A stretch of DNA of 64,000 nucleotides from NCBI RefSeq assembly GCF_000143415.4, contig NW_003314269.1, positions 210,401 to 274,400 of the forward strand, in the 5' to 3' direction. How positions within the stretch are numbered: position 1 is the stretch's first letter; each line of letters opens with the position of its first letter. Below, in pieces: positions 10,653-22,252 of the stretch. The notes beneath the pieces are model-generated. The model searched no databases. It saw only the letters and a list, made by a program, of their open reading frames with translations, and was not told where the DNA came from. Both the position numbers and the translations under genes were made by a program. This DNA is from Selaginella moellendorffii. Lineage: Eukaryota; Streptophyta; Lycopodiopsida; Selaginellales; Selaginellaceae.

Positions 10653-12030
10653 CTAATGCAAGGTTGAAAAATTCATGCCGGATCCGGTGTGGCAAGAACC
10701 ACTGAAGACATTGGCCTTCTCCGCTGTTCGGAACACATCCGCATACACTAGGGCGATGTGCTCAGTCACAAACTCAGACCCCTCCTCCCCGTCGCCAACA
10801 ATGAAACTCGAATCAAACTTAACCATGTCCTCTATCGTCTGGCATGCCCGTCGCAGCGGCTTTCGCATCGCCAGCGCGTACTCAAGCGAGACCCTGATCC
10901 GCGCCATCTCACCCGATGACAAGAAAGTCTCAATCGCCGCCAGCCAGTCCTCGTCGTCCTCCAGGCATGCTACTACCTCTTCCGGACTAAGCTTCCTTTC
11001 CGGACCACGGCGGTGTAACCACGAACTTGGTAGTTCGCGGGCCACGAGCTTGCCGAGTGCATAGCTCCGGCAGCTGCTGTCCAAGACGGCCAACGAAAAC
11101 GGGTGCCTCCCTGTGTAATGCTCCACAAGCATTGAGCGCTTCGGGAATCGCGAGCAAAGGAGCCCGAGAACGCTCAGCTTGTCTCGGAAAGCAGTCAGCT
11201 CCTCCTGCCAACCAAGACTTTAGAAATCAAAACACAAACATCCACAAGAAAGAACAGCTCACCCCGTAGAAACCATCCTCCAGAAGCAAGAGTTCGCACG
11301 GACTATACCGCAGCTGCAAGTACTCCTGCGTCATTCCAACCCCACGAGACAGCCCCAAGACAGTCACTGCTGCAAGTGAGAACAAAGCAAACAAATCGCT
11401 GTGGAACATCTTACGCAGCTCCTTGGCGGGCACTGTCACTGGCATTTCCTCTCCAACAGCGTCAAGCATCTCCCACTGATCGACGACAAAGTAAAACTCG
11501 TCACCCGCGGCTGCTACTCGATCGCGGAAGAACTTGGCAATGTCTTGCATAGAACCCAAGCGATCTAACTCATCCAGCAGCTCGGCCTCCTTGCAAAACG
11601 TGAACCTCAGCGCGTTCTTCACGCACCCGCCCAAGTCCTGCTTAGCGATAGCAATCGCGAGGTCCCAGAGGCAAACAATCCTGCTGTTAGTCCCCGCGGC
11701 ATCGTGAATCCACCCGCAAGCCAAAGCCCTGAGCAAGCAACTCTTGCCGATTCCACACGGCCCAACGACTAGCAGCGTTTTTGTCTCTTTGGCTGCTTCC
11801 ACCAGGCTCTCAAGATCACGGCGACCAACAAACTGGAGATCTCCTCCGGGCATCGACGGCGCCTTGCCGATTCCCGGATATGGAATCACCGTGATCTCAC
11901 CGGCAGTGCACAGCTTACTCTTGTCGATTGCGGCGATGGCCTCGTGCGCCTTGACTGCCTTGGCCAGATCGTATTCCCCGCCATCGCTCCCACACACGCA
12001 GCGCAACCTCTTGACTGGGCGTCGCTGCAT
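10653..12030 (-). CDS. P-loop ATPase, copy 1 (STAND or RHS/Crinkler-like, tentative)
   Basis: Two exons, 12030-11263 and 11204-10653, are joined by a 58-bp intron in phase and give 439 residues. The Walker A motif is GPCGIGKSCLLRA (about residue 90), Walker B is FYFVVDQWEML (about 180), and VTVLGLSRG follows as a sensor-1-like strand ending in Arg. The ATPase module thus fills the first exon. The second exon has EELTAFRDKLSVLGLL, then VEHYTGRHPFSLAVL, which resembles the region after the ATPase in RHS/Crinkler-type P-loop proteins; that resemblance is from memory and weak. The start MQRRPVKRLRCVCGSDGGEYD follows a telo-box-like AAACCCTAA upstream of the gene. There is no signal peptide or membrane segment. 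The copy at 31791-33165 is nearly identical. Confidence 0.75.
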
Positions 12031-12639
12031 CCTCGCCTAAACCCTAAGATTTGTTGCGATCGCGGCCGTCCAATGCTCGTTCGCGCCCATTTTGCTTCCA
12101 GTCAAAACGAAGAGGATTCTTTGTATGGAGATTTGTTTGACACCATGGACCAGACGATTTAAGGGCATTCTCGATCCAGCTCGATCCATGTCGCAAATGG
12201 CCCCTCTTTGCCTGCGTTTTGATTCTTCTTGCAAATCCATCTCTTGCTCTAGCAATTACAAGTGCCGACAACATGGAATGTGCCTCGCAACTTGAGAGAT
12301 TGGAAATCTTTCCCAGGACAATAAACCACAAGATTGGATGCTGCAATTACGTTTAGGAGAACAGGATTTCTCTGTGCTTGTTAGTGATCAGTGGATCCAG
12401 AGGCAACGCTGTCACAAGCCTTGCAAATATCTTCAAAGTCTGTAAAATTCAATGCGTATAGTTGTAATGAACGAAAAATATTTTAGTGATAAAATGGCAA
12501 TGGTGCACACCAACGATAGAAATTCCATTTAAGTCCATGTACAAAAATCCTGTCGATGCCGATTTCATGTAGTAAATCCATAAGATTTTCAGTTTTAATA
12601 GAGCTCCTTCCTTCATCAACTTTACTTTAAATCTAATAA
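12031..12639. other. spacer between ATPase-1 and tRNA-Gly, with a trace of an ankyrin-gene 5' exon
   Basis: A telo-box-like AAACCCTAA lies at 12039-12047, just upstream of the ATPase start on the minus strand. Bases about 12385-12455 read on the minus strand as FTDFEDICKACDSVAS, which matches the N-terminus of ANK-1 (25795 onward), so a fragment of that exon is present here without the rest of the gene. The remaining A/T-rich sequence is shared with 25800-26014 and 33500-33781. No other gene is visible. Confidence 0.55.
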
Positions 12640-12711
12640 GCATCAGTAGTCCAACGGTTAGGATAATTGCCTTCCAAGCAATAGACCCGGGTTCGACTCC
12701 CGGTTGATGCA
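12640..12711 (+). tRNA. tRNA-Gly (anticodon TCC)
   Basis: A full 72-nt cloverleaf is present. The acceptor stem GCATCAG pairs with TTGATGC (one G-T), the D arm has AACGGTTA, the anticodon loop CTTCCAA gives anticodon TCC, and the T arm is CCGGG-TTCGACT-CCCGG. Discriminator A follows, then a TTTTT run for Pol III termination. It matches plant tRNA-Gly(TCC) closely. Three decayed or altered copies occur later in the array (26015, 33782, 43264). Confidence 0.95.
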
Positions 12712-12757
12712 TTTTTAATGCCTAAAATCTTTTTGCCACGTGTCGGCTCTAGGGTTT

Positions 12758-14153
12758 ATGGAGAGGATGCGCTCCTTTTCCCTCATATGGCGATCGGCGA
12801 TGTGCACTGCCGCCACTGGAGCACAGCCTGTTGCCGCTTCCTCAAGGTACGAGGAAGAATGCCGGGAATGTGGAGGCCCGATGGAGTGGAAATTATCGCA
12901 GGGTTCTGTCTGGAGTGAGGCAGACGAATCTAGCGACTGAGCAGCAACGCCAGGATGAGAATCCGGACCACGATCAGCAGCTGTCTATGGATTTCCGGAT
13001 CAAGAAGAGGAATCTCGTCAAGGAGCTCGTCAAGCAACAAATCCGAGAGGAGATTCGCAAGAGAAGGGAGGAGGACAAGAACCGTGCTCCCAAGACCGAG
13101 AAGGAGTTTCTCGAAGTAAAGATCCGAAGGGTACGTCTTAGAACTTCTTCTTTTCCAAGGAGCACTCTTCTTAGTTGCTTTTGTTTATGTATTTTCTTTC
13201 GCTCGTTTCTTCCAGGCTTTGTACACGATCGATCTCAACAGGACGGAGATCCGGCGAAAGCATTCGTCCCATCTCACCGAAGGAAAGCGTTGCTTGCGAG
13301 AAACGGAGCCTCTGAGTGAAGGAGAGGCGGCGCACTACGCAAGGATTGGAAACAAAAACCAGAACTTTGCGTCCGTCGGTAAGCGTGGGATCTACGGAGG
13401 TGTGATCCACAACATCCACACCAACTGGAAGTTCCATGAGACGGTGAGGATCAAGTGCCCCCGCCACAACAGCATGGAGGAGACGCGGAGAATCGGTGCC
13501 GAGCTAGCGAGATTGAGTGGAGGCATCGTACTCGATGTCCTTGAGGACAGGACGGTGATTATGTTTCGTGGTAAGAACTACCAGACACCAGAGGAGCTCT
13601 ATCCTCCAACTTTGGAAGCTGTCGACAGGAGAAATGTAAATTTGCTGCTCTTTTCTTTTCCCTCTTGTTCTTCTTTGACGAGTTTGCTGTTTTGTTTTTC
13701 CAGGCCGATTCCAGGCACCACATCCAACGGGCTTTGGATTCACAAGTTTACAGGCTGGGACAATACATTTCCAGGTACCACTTTCTCAAAGAAGACAGAG
13801 AGCCCGCTCAAGCCACGCAGCCGATGATAGTCTTACCAGGGGCTGGCAACGAAGACAGAGAAGAAGGTTTAGATCAAGGTGGTTGTCAAGTAGAAGGGGA
13901 GAATGGTGATAAAGATCAGGCTAGAGCAGCAGCAGCGGATGTTATAGCTACACAGGCGAGCCTCGAGCGAGTGGAAAAAAAGATGGCGTCCAGATTTGGG
14001 AGAGAACTTGGCCGCCACAAGACCGAGATTGGGAAGGAGAGGAGACGCGCGAGAAAGAACTTGTTTGATTACAAGATTCGCAGGTGTGGGGGGATAAAAG
14101 CGTACCTCCGTGGCCTGGGAGTACCATATCCATTCCCAAGACTCCACTCTTAA
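12758..14153 (+). CDS. CRM-domain RNA-binding protein, copy 1 (intact)
   Basis: CRM (chloroplast RNA splicing and ribosome maturation) proteins bind organellar RNA, often group II introns. Four exons, 12758-12846, 12902-13130, 13216-13635 and 13704-14153, are all in phase and give 395 residues. Residues 1-30 (MERMRSFSLIWRSAM...) look like an organelle, probably mitochondrial, presequence. A basic helix follows (LVKQQIREEIRKRREEDKNR). The CRM domain occupies exon 3, with the loop GKRGIYGGVI (GxxG type) and the strand IVLDVLEDRTVIMFRGKNY. The C-terminal exon is acidic, then a basic helix, ending PYPFPRLHS. It resembles the single-CRM-domain plant subfamily. A reversed telo-box-like AGGGTTTA sits just before the ATG. 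The M28 peptidase gene begins 104 bp downstream. Confidence 0.85.
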
Positions 14154-14256
14154 ATAAATCCAGGGAGATAAGCTTATGATATGACTTGGATCCCACTGTC
14201 AGGTAGGGTTCTTGCGAGAGAAGAGAAGATTTTTAAGTACGAGCTCGAAGAAAGAG

Positions 14257-16868
14257 ATGTTTGGCACTCTCGCCACCCACATTTTACTGCTGCTCGTCGC
14301 GATCATCGCGATCAATCTCTACCTAAGCTCGCTTCCGGCTTGGTTCTTCGTGACCCAAGTTAGCACTCGCTCCATCGCCGCCTTGCTCCACAATCTCACG
14401 CTCCACCCCCACGTCGCGGGGACGCCGCAGGGATTTGCTACTGCCAAGTTCGTCGAGGAGAGATTCCGCGAGTTTGGGCTCTCCACGCGCACGGTCGACT
14501 ACGAGGTACTCGTCTCGTATCCATTGAAGCGATCGTTGTCCGTGGTCTACCCAAGAAACTCGTCACTCAGCTTGGCTCTTGACGAAGAGACCGTGGATGG
14601 CGATGGCGATTCCTCTGGAGTCATTCCAACTTTCTTCGCTTACTCGCCGTCTGGGGAAGCTCTTGCCGAGGTGGTGTACGCAAACTACGGCCAAAAATCC
14701 GATTTTGACGAGCTCAAGAGCCTGGGAGTGGAGGTGAGAGGGAGCGTGGTGATCGCCAGGCTTGGCAAGAGCTTTCGAGGGGATATCGTGTTTAACGCGC
14801 AGGAGGAAGGCGCGGTGGCCGTGGTTTTGTATCCGGATCCTCGAGACTACGCCACGAACGCTACCACTGAAGGCTACTATCCATTCTCGCGATGGTTGCC
14901 TCCAAGTGGAGTCCAGAGAGGCTCCGTGATCCAGGACCCCGGGGATCCTCTCACGCCGGGGTGGCCGAGTAGCAAGCTTTCCGAGAGACTGGACGCTTCC
15001 AACTTGACAAGGCTGGGAGTTCCAGCGATCCCGGCGCTGCCAATCTCCGCTCGCGACGCTCTTCCAATCATCGAGGCGCTGGGAGGCCCTGTTGCTCCTG
15101 ATTCCTGACAAGGAGGACTTGCAGTCGATGCGTATCGAGCTGGGAAAGGACCTGTAAAACTTGATCTTCGCTACGAGGTAACTTCTGCAAAAAAAATATT
15201 AAAGCTTTTGAGCACTACGTACTTCCTGGCAGGCTAACCTGACCACTGCGCGTTTTTGGAATTATAGAAGGCTCTGAGAAAGATAGGTGAGCTTCAAATT
15301 AGTGTATTGTTTCTCAAGCTTTGACACATAGATATGTGCTTCTTGGGAATCACCGAGACGCTTGGACGTATGGAGCCGGCGATCCAAACAGCGGAACTGC
15401 CTGCCTTTTGGAGGTAAAGCTTTCATGTTATTCCTCAAAGAAACTTTTCGTGTTTTTGCGAGTTTTTAGATAGCTCGCATCTTTGGACAGTTTCTGAGAA
15501 GACCAGCGAGAACAATCGTATTTTGCAGCTGGGATGCCGAAGAGTACAGCCTGGTAATCCTTGGTGTCTCTATTATCTTCGTGTTTACTCATAAAAATTT
15601 CCTCTCTTAATAGACTGGTTCTACAGAGTGGGTCGAGGACAATTTGGCCATGCTTAAGGCTCGAGCGGTGGCTTATTTAAACGTGGATGAAGCAGTAACA
15701 GGCAGTTCTTTCTCAGCGTCTGCTACGCCTCAGCTTGACAACCTTTTAGTCGAAGTCACCAAAATGGTACGCAAATCTTACCATTTCTTTTGCAGCTCAT
15801 GGCATTTTGGTTCTCTCAAGGTGAAAGATCCAGACTCAAATGGAACCATATTTGACTCGTGGTGTGGAAATCAAACGATTGTGTAAGGGACAAAGAATTT
15901 ATCATTACCATCTCCTCTGCTCCGTATTAATGGTTTGATCGACTCAGGTCGGGAGGCTGGGCAGTGGTGGCTCCGACTACGCTCCATTCTTGCAGCACGC
16001 AGGAATTCCCTCCACCAGCATGACGTACAAAGAAAAAAACTCAGATTTTTCCGTGTATCATTCACTCTATGACAATTACAACTGGATGAAAAACTTTGGA
16101 GACCCTGAGTTTCATCGCCATGCGACAGTTGAAACTTTGCTTTTGATTCTTTTTTATAAGATTTCGAGGCTTTGGTGCTAGTGGTGAAAGTCTGGGGACT
16201 GCTTGCGAGGCGCTTGGCCATGGACACGATCTTGCCTTTCAACTATGTCTCGTATGCAAATGTCCTGGAGGTACTAGCGATTATATCATTGCTTTTCATG
16301 AGTTGGATTGTTTCTTAAAGGTCGCTGTAAAGGATTTGGAGGCCAGGTTCCTGCTTATTTCGGGTCATCCAGTAAGCTTTTCTCTTTTTTCTTCTTTCGC
16401 TTGGTGAAGATTTGTCTCATGGGTTTTTCCAGGTTAATATACTTAGCCTCAGCAAGTCGCGCGACGTAAATTTCTTCCCACTTCATTCTGTGGTGGATCA
16501 ACTTCGTGAACTTGCCTCCAAGATCCCTTCCTTCACTGCACCCAGAAGTAAAAATGATATTTTGATGCTTGGAGAGCTCTGTTTTCTAGATGGCGAAGGC
16601 CTTCCAGGGAAGCCATGGTTCAAACACTTGGTGAGTGCATTTTATCTGATTGTAAGAGGTTTGATGTTCAGAATTGTGTAGATCTCAAACAAATGTCTAT
16701 GGTACCTCCACATTCCTTGCTATTGCGGACGTTATATCGAAGATGGCTGTGGGTGAGGACAAAGAAGAGCTTAAAGCTTTAAAACAAGACTTGCAACATG
16801 AAATCTGGAGAGCTTCGAGAGCTATCCAGTGTGCCGCCAATGTCATAAAAGGTAATATATTTTCCTAA
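14257..16868 (+). pseudogene. M28 peptidase (AMP1/glutamate carboxypeptidase II type), copy 1, disrupted
   Basis: This is the same exon layout as the intact copy at 44869-47515, but with several lesions. The Trp codon after APDS is TGA (15106-15108). Exon 2 lacks 11 bases after ACCACTGCG (about 15249). One A is missing in the exon ending SNDC (about 15869), shifting the frame. Another 11-bp deletion removes the start of the last exon (about 16686). The N-terminal anchor and most of the catalytic exons remain readable, so decay is recent. It may still be transcribed, but it cannot make the full enzyme. Confidence 0.85.
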
Positions 16869-16984
16869 ATGGTCCTGAGAGAATCATGGCAGTTGAACCG
16901 TGCGCAGTTGCTCTCGGTATTTATCCTATCCTTTCCACATTGCATTGAATATAGTCAACGGTATGGTCAAAATAGTCAACGATC

Positions 16985-17456
16985 AGACTGTAATGGTGAG
17001 AAAGGACGAGCATGAGGAAGTTGCTAAGGTGTGGGCTCAAATGGAAGTGGCTGGGCCCTTCAGAGTGGCAAACAAGATCTGGCGGAACATTGGCGAGAGG
17101 AAGAGGAGCAGCTGTGGAAGAGAAGAAAGAGGAGCTTCTTTTCGTCACGTCTAATGGTGTGTCATCTCTTCCATTTTGAGCTGTTGTGGTTAAGGATTTT
17201 GCCTCTTGCGCTCACTAGGGAGAGGATGGATTTTTTTATTTATTTTTAATTTTTTCGTGCTGTTGGTTCTTACCGTGCTCGGATGTTTGGACAATAGTAT
17301 AGCGCCTATAGCTGCTTTGGCCAAAGAGCAAGCAAGGGTAAGACAGATCCAAAGAGCTGCGTGGCGATGCTTATCCTTGTTTCAATGCAGGAGAAGGTCA
17401 GCTGAGACCAATAAAGTCAGCGGTAAGATCTCACTTTCTTCTGATTTCTAGCCCAA
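16985..17456 (+). pseudogene. decayed DDL-like 3' fragment downstream of M28-1
   Basis: Bases about 17255-17445 align with the coiled-coil exons of the intact DAWDLE gene (52890-53100): the AAAGAGCAAGCAAGGGTAAG block and the segment GAGAAGGTCAGCTGAGACC correspond to EQAK and EKA...AAETN, with exon and intron borders recognisable but frames broken. The fragment ends abruptly in CCCAACGCAGCT, where the second CRM/M28 unit begins. The stretch 16985-17155 has an open frame (EVAKVWAQMEVAGPF), repeated after each M28 copy, whose origin I do not know. Confidence 0.6.
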
Positions 17457-18587
17457 CGCAGCTCGTCAAGCAACAAATCCGAGAGGAGATTCGCAAGAGA
17501 AGGGAGGAGGACAAGAACCGTGCTCCCAAGACCGAGAAGGAGTTTCTCGAAGTAAAGATCCGAAGGGTACGTCTTAGAAGTTCTTCTTTTCCAAGGAGCA
17601 CTCTTCTTATTTGCTTTTATTTATGTATTTTCTTTCGCTCGTTTCTTCCAGGCTTTGTACACGATCGATCTCAACAGGACGGAGATCCGGCGAAAGCATT
17701 CGTCCCATCTCACCGAAGGAAAGCATTGCTTGCGAGAAACGGAGCCTCTGAGTGAAAGAGAGGCGGCGCACTACGCAAGGATTGGAAACAAAAACCAGAA
17801 CTTTGCGTCCGTCGGTAAGCGTGGGATCTACGGAGGTGTGATTCACAACATCCACACCAACTGGAAGTTCCATGAGACGGTGAGGATCAAGTGCCCGCGC
17901 CACAACAGCATGGAGGAGACGCGGAGAATCAGTGCCGAGGTAGCGAGATTGAGTGGAGGCATCGTGCTCGATGTCCTTGAGGACCGGACGGTGATTATGT
18001 TTCGTGGTAAGAACTACCAGACACCAGAGGAGCTCTATCCTCCAACCTTGGAAGCTGTCGACAGGAGAAATGTGAGTTTGCTGGTGTTTTCTTTTTCCTC
18101 TTGTTCTTCTTTGACGAGTTTGCTGTTTTCGTTTTTTCAGGCCGATTCTAGGCACCACATCCAACGGGCTTTGGATTCACAAGTTTACAGGCTGGGGCAA
18201 TACATTTCCAGGTACCACTTTCTCAAAGAAGACAGAGAGCCCGCTCAAGCCACGCAGCCGATGATATTCTTACCAAGGGCTGGCAACAAAGAAAGAGAAG
18301 AAGGTTTAGATCAAGGTTGTCAAGTAGATGGGGAGAATGGTGATAAAGATCAGGCTAGAGCAGCAGCAGCGGATGTTATAGCTACACAGGCGAGCCGCGA
18401 GCGAGTGGAAAAAAAGATGGCGTCCAGATTTGCGAGAGAACTTGGCCGCCACAAGACCGAGATTGGGAAGGAGAGGAGACGCGCGAGAAAGAACTTGTTT
18501 GATTACAAGATTCGCAGGTGTGGGGGGATAAAAGCGTACCTCCGTGGCCTGGGAGTACCATATCCATTTCCAAGACTCCACTCTTAA
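17457..18587 (+). pseudogene. CRM-domain gene, copy 2, 5'-truncated
   Basis: The copy starts inside exon 2 at codons for LVKQQIREE and lacks the start codon, presequence and first intron. Remaining exons are about 17461-17566, 17652-18071 and 18141-18587, all intact. The 69-bp last intron happens to have no stop and a length divisible by three, so a single frame is open from 17655 to 18587, but its GT and AG are conserved. Without a native start it would need transcription from the upstream unit. The break joins the preceding DDL fragment at a shared AGCT. Confidence 0.8.
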
Positions 18588-18699
18588 ACAAATCCAGGGA
18601 GATAAGCTTGGAACTTCTATGATATGACTTGGATCCCACTATCAGGTAGCGTTCTTGCGAGAGAAGAGAAGATTTTTAAGTACGAGCTCGAAGAAAGAG

Positions 18700-21410
18700 A
18701 TGTTTGGCACTCTCGCCACCCACATTTTACTGTTGCTCGTCGCGATCATCGCGATCAATCTCTACCTAAGCTCGCTTCCGGCTTGGTTCTTCGTGACCCA
18801 AGTTAGCACTCGCTCCATCGCCGCCTTCCTCCACAATCTCACGCTCCACCCCCATGTCGCGGGGACGCCGCAGGGGTTTGCTACTGCCAAGTTCGTCGAG
18901 GAGAGATTCCGCGAGTTTGGGCTCTCGACGCGCACGGTCGACTACGAGGTACTCGTCTCGTATCCATTGAAGCGATCGTTGTCCGTGGTCTACCCAAGCA
19001 ACTCGTCACTCAGCTTGGCTCTAGACGAAGAGACCGTGGATGGCGATGGCGATTCCTCTGGAGTCATTCCAACTTTCTTCGCTTACTCGCCGTCTGGGGA
19101 AGCTCTTGCCGAGGTGGTGTACGCAAACTACGGCCAAAAATCCGATTTTGACGAGCTCAAGAGCCTGGGAGTGGAGGTGAGAGGGAGCGTGGTAATCGCC
19201 AGGCTTGGCAAGAGCTTTCGAGGGGATATCGTGTTTAACGCGCAGGAGGAAGGCGCGGTGGCCGTGGTTTTGTATCCGGATCCTCGAGACTACGCCACGA
19301 ACGCTACCACTGAAGGCTACTATCCATTCTCGCGATGGTTGCCTCCAAGTGGAGTCCAGAGAGGCTCCGTGATCCAGGACCCCGGGGATCCTCTCACCCC
19401 GGGGTGGCCGAGTAGCAAGCTTTCCAAGAGACTGGACGCTTCCAACTTGACAAGGCTGGGAGTTCCAGCGATCCCCGCGCTGCCAATCTCCGCTCGCGAC
19501 GCTCTTCCAATCATCAAGGCGCTGGGAGGCCCTGTTGCTCCTGATTCCTGGCAAGGAGGACTTGCAGTGGACGCGTATCGAGCTGGGAAAGGACCTGTGA
19601 AACTTGATCTTCGCTACGAGGTAAGTTTTGCAAAAAAAATATTAAAGCTTTTGAGCACTAGTACTTCCTGGCAGGCTAACCTGACCACTGCGACAATTCG
19701 TAACGTTTTTGGAATTATAGAAGGCTCTGAGAAAGATAGGTGAGCTTCAAATTAGTGTATTGTTTCTCAAGCTTTGACACATAGATATGTGCTTCTTGGG
19801 AATCACCGAGACGCTTGGACGTATGGAGCCGGCGATCCAAACAGCGGAACTGCCTGCCTTTTGGAGGTAAAGCTTTCATGTTATTCCTCAAAGAAACTTT
19901 TCATGTTTTTGCGAGTTTTTAGATAGCTCGCATCTTTGGACAGTTTCTGAGAAAACCAGCGAGAACAATCGTATTTTGCAGCTGGGATGCCGAAGAGTAC
20001 AGTCTGGTAATCCTTTGTATCTCTATTATCTTCGTGTTTACTCATAAAAATATCCTCTCTTAATAGATTGGTTCTACGGAGTGGGTCGAGGACAATTTGG
20101 CCATGCTTAAGGCTCGAGCGGTGGCTTATTTAAACGTGGATGAAGCAGTAACAGGCAGTTCTTTCTCAGCGTCTGCTACGCCTCAGCTTGACAACCTTTT
20201 ATTCGAAGTCACCAAAATGGTACGCAAATCTTACCATTTTTTTAATTTTTTTTGCAACTCATGGCATTTTGATTGTCTCAAGGTGAAAGATCCAGACTCA
20301 AATGGAACCATATTTGACTCGTGGTGTGGAAAATCAAACGATTGTGTAAGAGACAAAGAATTTATCATTATCATCTCCTCTGCTCCGTATTAATGGTTTG
20401 ATCGACTCAGGTCGGGAGGCTGGGCGGTGGTGGCTCCGACTACGCTCCATTCTTGCAGCACGCAGGAATTCCCTCCACCAGCATGACGTACGAAGAGAAA
20501 AACTCAGATTTTCCCGTGTATCATTCACTCTATGACAATTACAACTGGATGAAAAACTTTGGAGACACTCAGTTTCATCGCCATGCAACAGGTGAAACTT
20601 TGCTTTTGATTCCTTTTTATAAGATTTCGAGGCTTTGGTGCTAGTGGTGAAAGTCTGGGGACTGCTTGCGAGGCGCTTGGTCATGGACACGATCTTGCCT
20701 TTCAACTATGTCTCGTATGCAAATGTCCTGGAGGTACTAGCGATTATACCATTGCTTTTCATGAGTTGGATTGTTTCTTAAAGGTCGCTGTAAAGGATTT
20801 GGAGGCCAGGTTCCTGCTTATTTCGGGTCATCTGGGACGGCCTACGTTGGAGGTACCAAGAATGCTTTCGTTCCGGGTGGAAGTGATCCGGGCCTCAAAC
20901 CACGAAGCTCCAGTAAGCTTTTCTCTTTTTTCTTCTTTCGCTTGGTCTCATCGGTTTTTCCAGGTTAATATACTTAGCCTCAGCAAGTCGCGCGACGTAA
21001 ATTTCTTCCCACTTCATTTTGCGGTGGATCAACTTCGTGAACTTGCGTCCAAGATCCCTTCTTTCACTGCGCCCAGAAGTAAAAATGATATTTTGATGCT
21101 TGGAGAGCGCTGTTTTCTAGATGGCGAAGGCCTTCCAGGGAAGCCATGGTTCAAACACTTGGTGAGTGCATTTTATCTGATTGTAAGAGTTTTGATGTTG
21201 AGAATTGTGTAGATCTATGGCCCAACTCAAACAAATGTCTATGGTACCTCGACATTCCCTGCTATTGCGGACGTTATATCGAAGATGGCTGTGGGTGAGG
21301 ACAAAGAAGAGCTTAAAGCTTTAAAACAAGACTTGCAACATGAAATATGGAGAGCTGCGAGAGCTATCTAGTGTGCCGCGAATGTCATAAAAGGTGATAT
21401 ATTTTTCTAA
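18700..21410 (+). CDS. M28 peptidase (AMP1/GCPII type), copy 2, nearly intact
   Basis: Membrane-anchored M28B zinc peptidase, as described for 44869-47515. The ATG opens [13 protein letters not shown]. Frame, splice sites and zinc ligands ([34 protein letters not shown]) are kept. There are two oddities. The exon ending ISGH carries 78 extra bases (about 20830-20910) before the donor, in frame and without a stop, absent from the other three copies. In the last exon CAG has become TAG (21369-21371), removing about 13 C-terminal residues. Both changes are at the periphery, so activity is possible. It is followed by another DDL-like remnant. Confidence 0.7.
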
Positions 21411-21419
21411 ATGGTCCTG

Positions 21420-22140
21420 AGAGAATCATGGCCGTTGAACCGTGCGCAGTTGCTCTCGGTATTTATCCTATCCTTTCCATTGCCAGCTCACAGCGTCACG
21501 CCATTGCATTGAATATAGTCAATGGTATGGTCAAAAAAGTCAACGATCAGACGATCACTAACGAGCATCTTCAAGTCCAGCGGGTTTCAGCTAGCAAAAT
21601 GGATGAGGAGGTTGCTAAGGTGTGGGCTCAAATGGAAGTGGCTGGGCCCTTCAGAGTGGCGAACAAGATCTGGCGGAACATTGGCGAGAGGAAGAGGAGC
21701 ACCTGTGGAAGAGAAGAAAGAGGAGCTTCTTTTCGTGACGGTGCCATTTCTTCCATTTTGAGCTATTGTGGTTAAGGATTTTGCCTCTTGCGCTCACTAG
21801 GGAGAGGATGGATTTTTTATTTTTTTTAATTGTTTCGTGCTGTTGGTTCTTACCGTGCTCGGATGTTCGGACAATAGTATAGCGCCTATAGCTGCTTTGG
21901 CCAAAGAGCAAGCAAAGGTAAGACAGATCCAAAGAGCTGCGTGGCGATGCTTATCCTTGTTTCAATGCAGGAGAAGGTCGTTTCAGTGCAGCTGAGACCA
22001 ACAAAGTCAGCGGTAAGATCTCACTTTCTTCTGTTTTCTAGCCCAACGCAGCTGAAGGCTCGCCAGCCCAGTGTCCGATGGAGGCTCTACGTTTTCAGAG
22101 ACGGAGTGGAGCGTCTTTAGACGGTAACGCTTTTCTGTAA
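21420..22140 (+). pseudogene. M28-2 downstream sequence and DDL-like fragment
   Basis: A short frame (MAVEPCAVALGIYPILSI..., 21428-21775) of unknown meaning is followed by sequence related to the DAWDLE gene: the coiled-coil exons (about 21840-22010), then RQPSVRWRLYVF (about 22062-22100), which is the start of the FHA exon. The FHA-equivalent piece is cut after RDGVERL. No full FHA domain is left. Confidence 0.6.
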
Positions 22141-22252
22141 ATAATCTTAGTGATCACACTGATATACATTCGATGTGATGGTCTGATCGAGCAGCGGATG
22201 AGCATTCCGAAATGTTTCAGCTTGAGCACATGAATCAACCACTAGATTCGGT

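Noticed and set aside
17655-18587. Apparently intronless CRM reading frame (possible retrocopy)
   Set aside because: The last intron is still there with GT and AG; it merely lacks a stop and is 69 bp long. The other introns upstream are present too.
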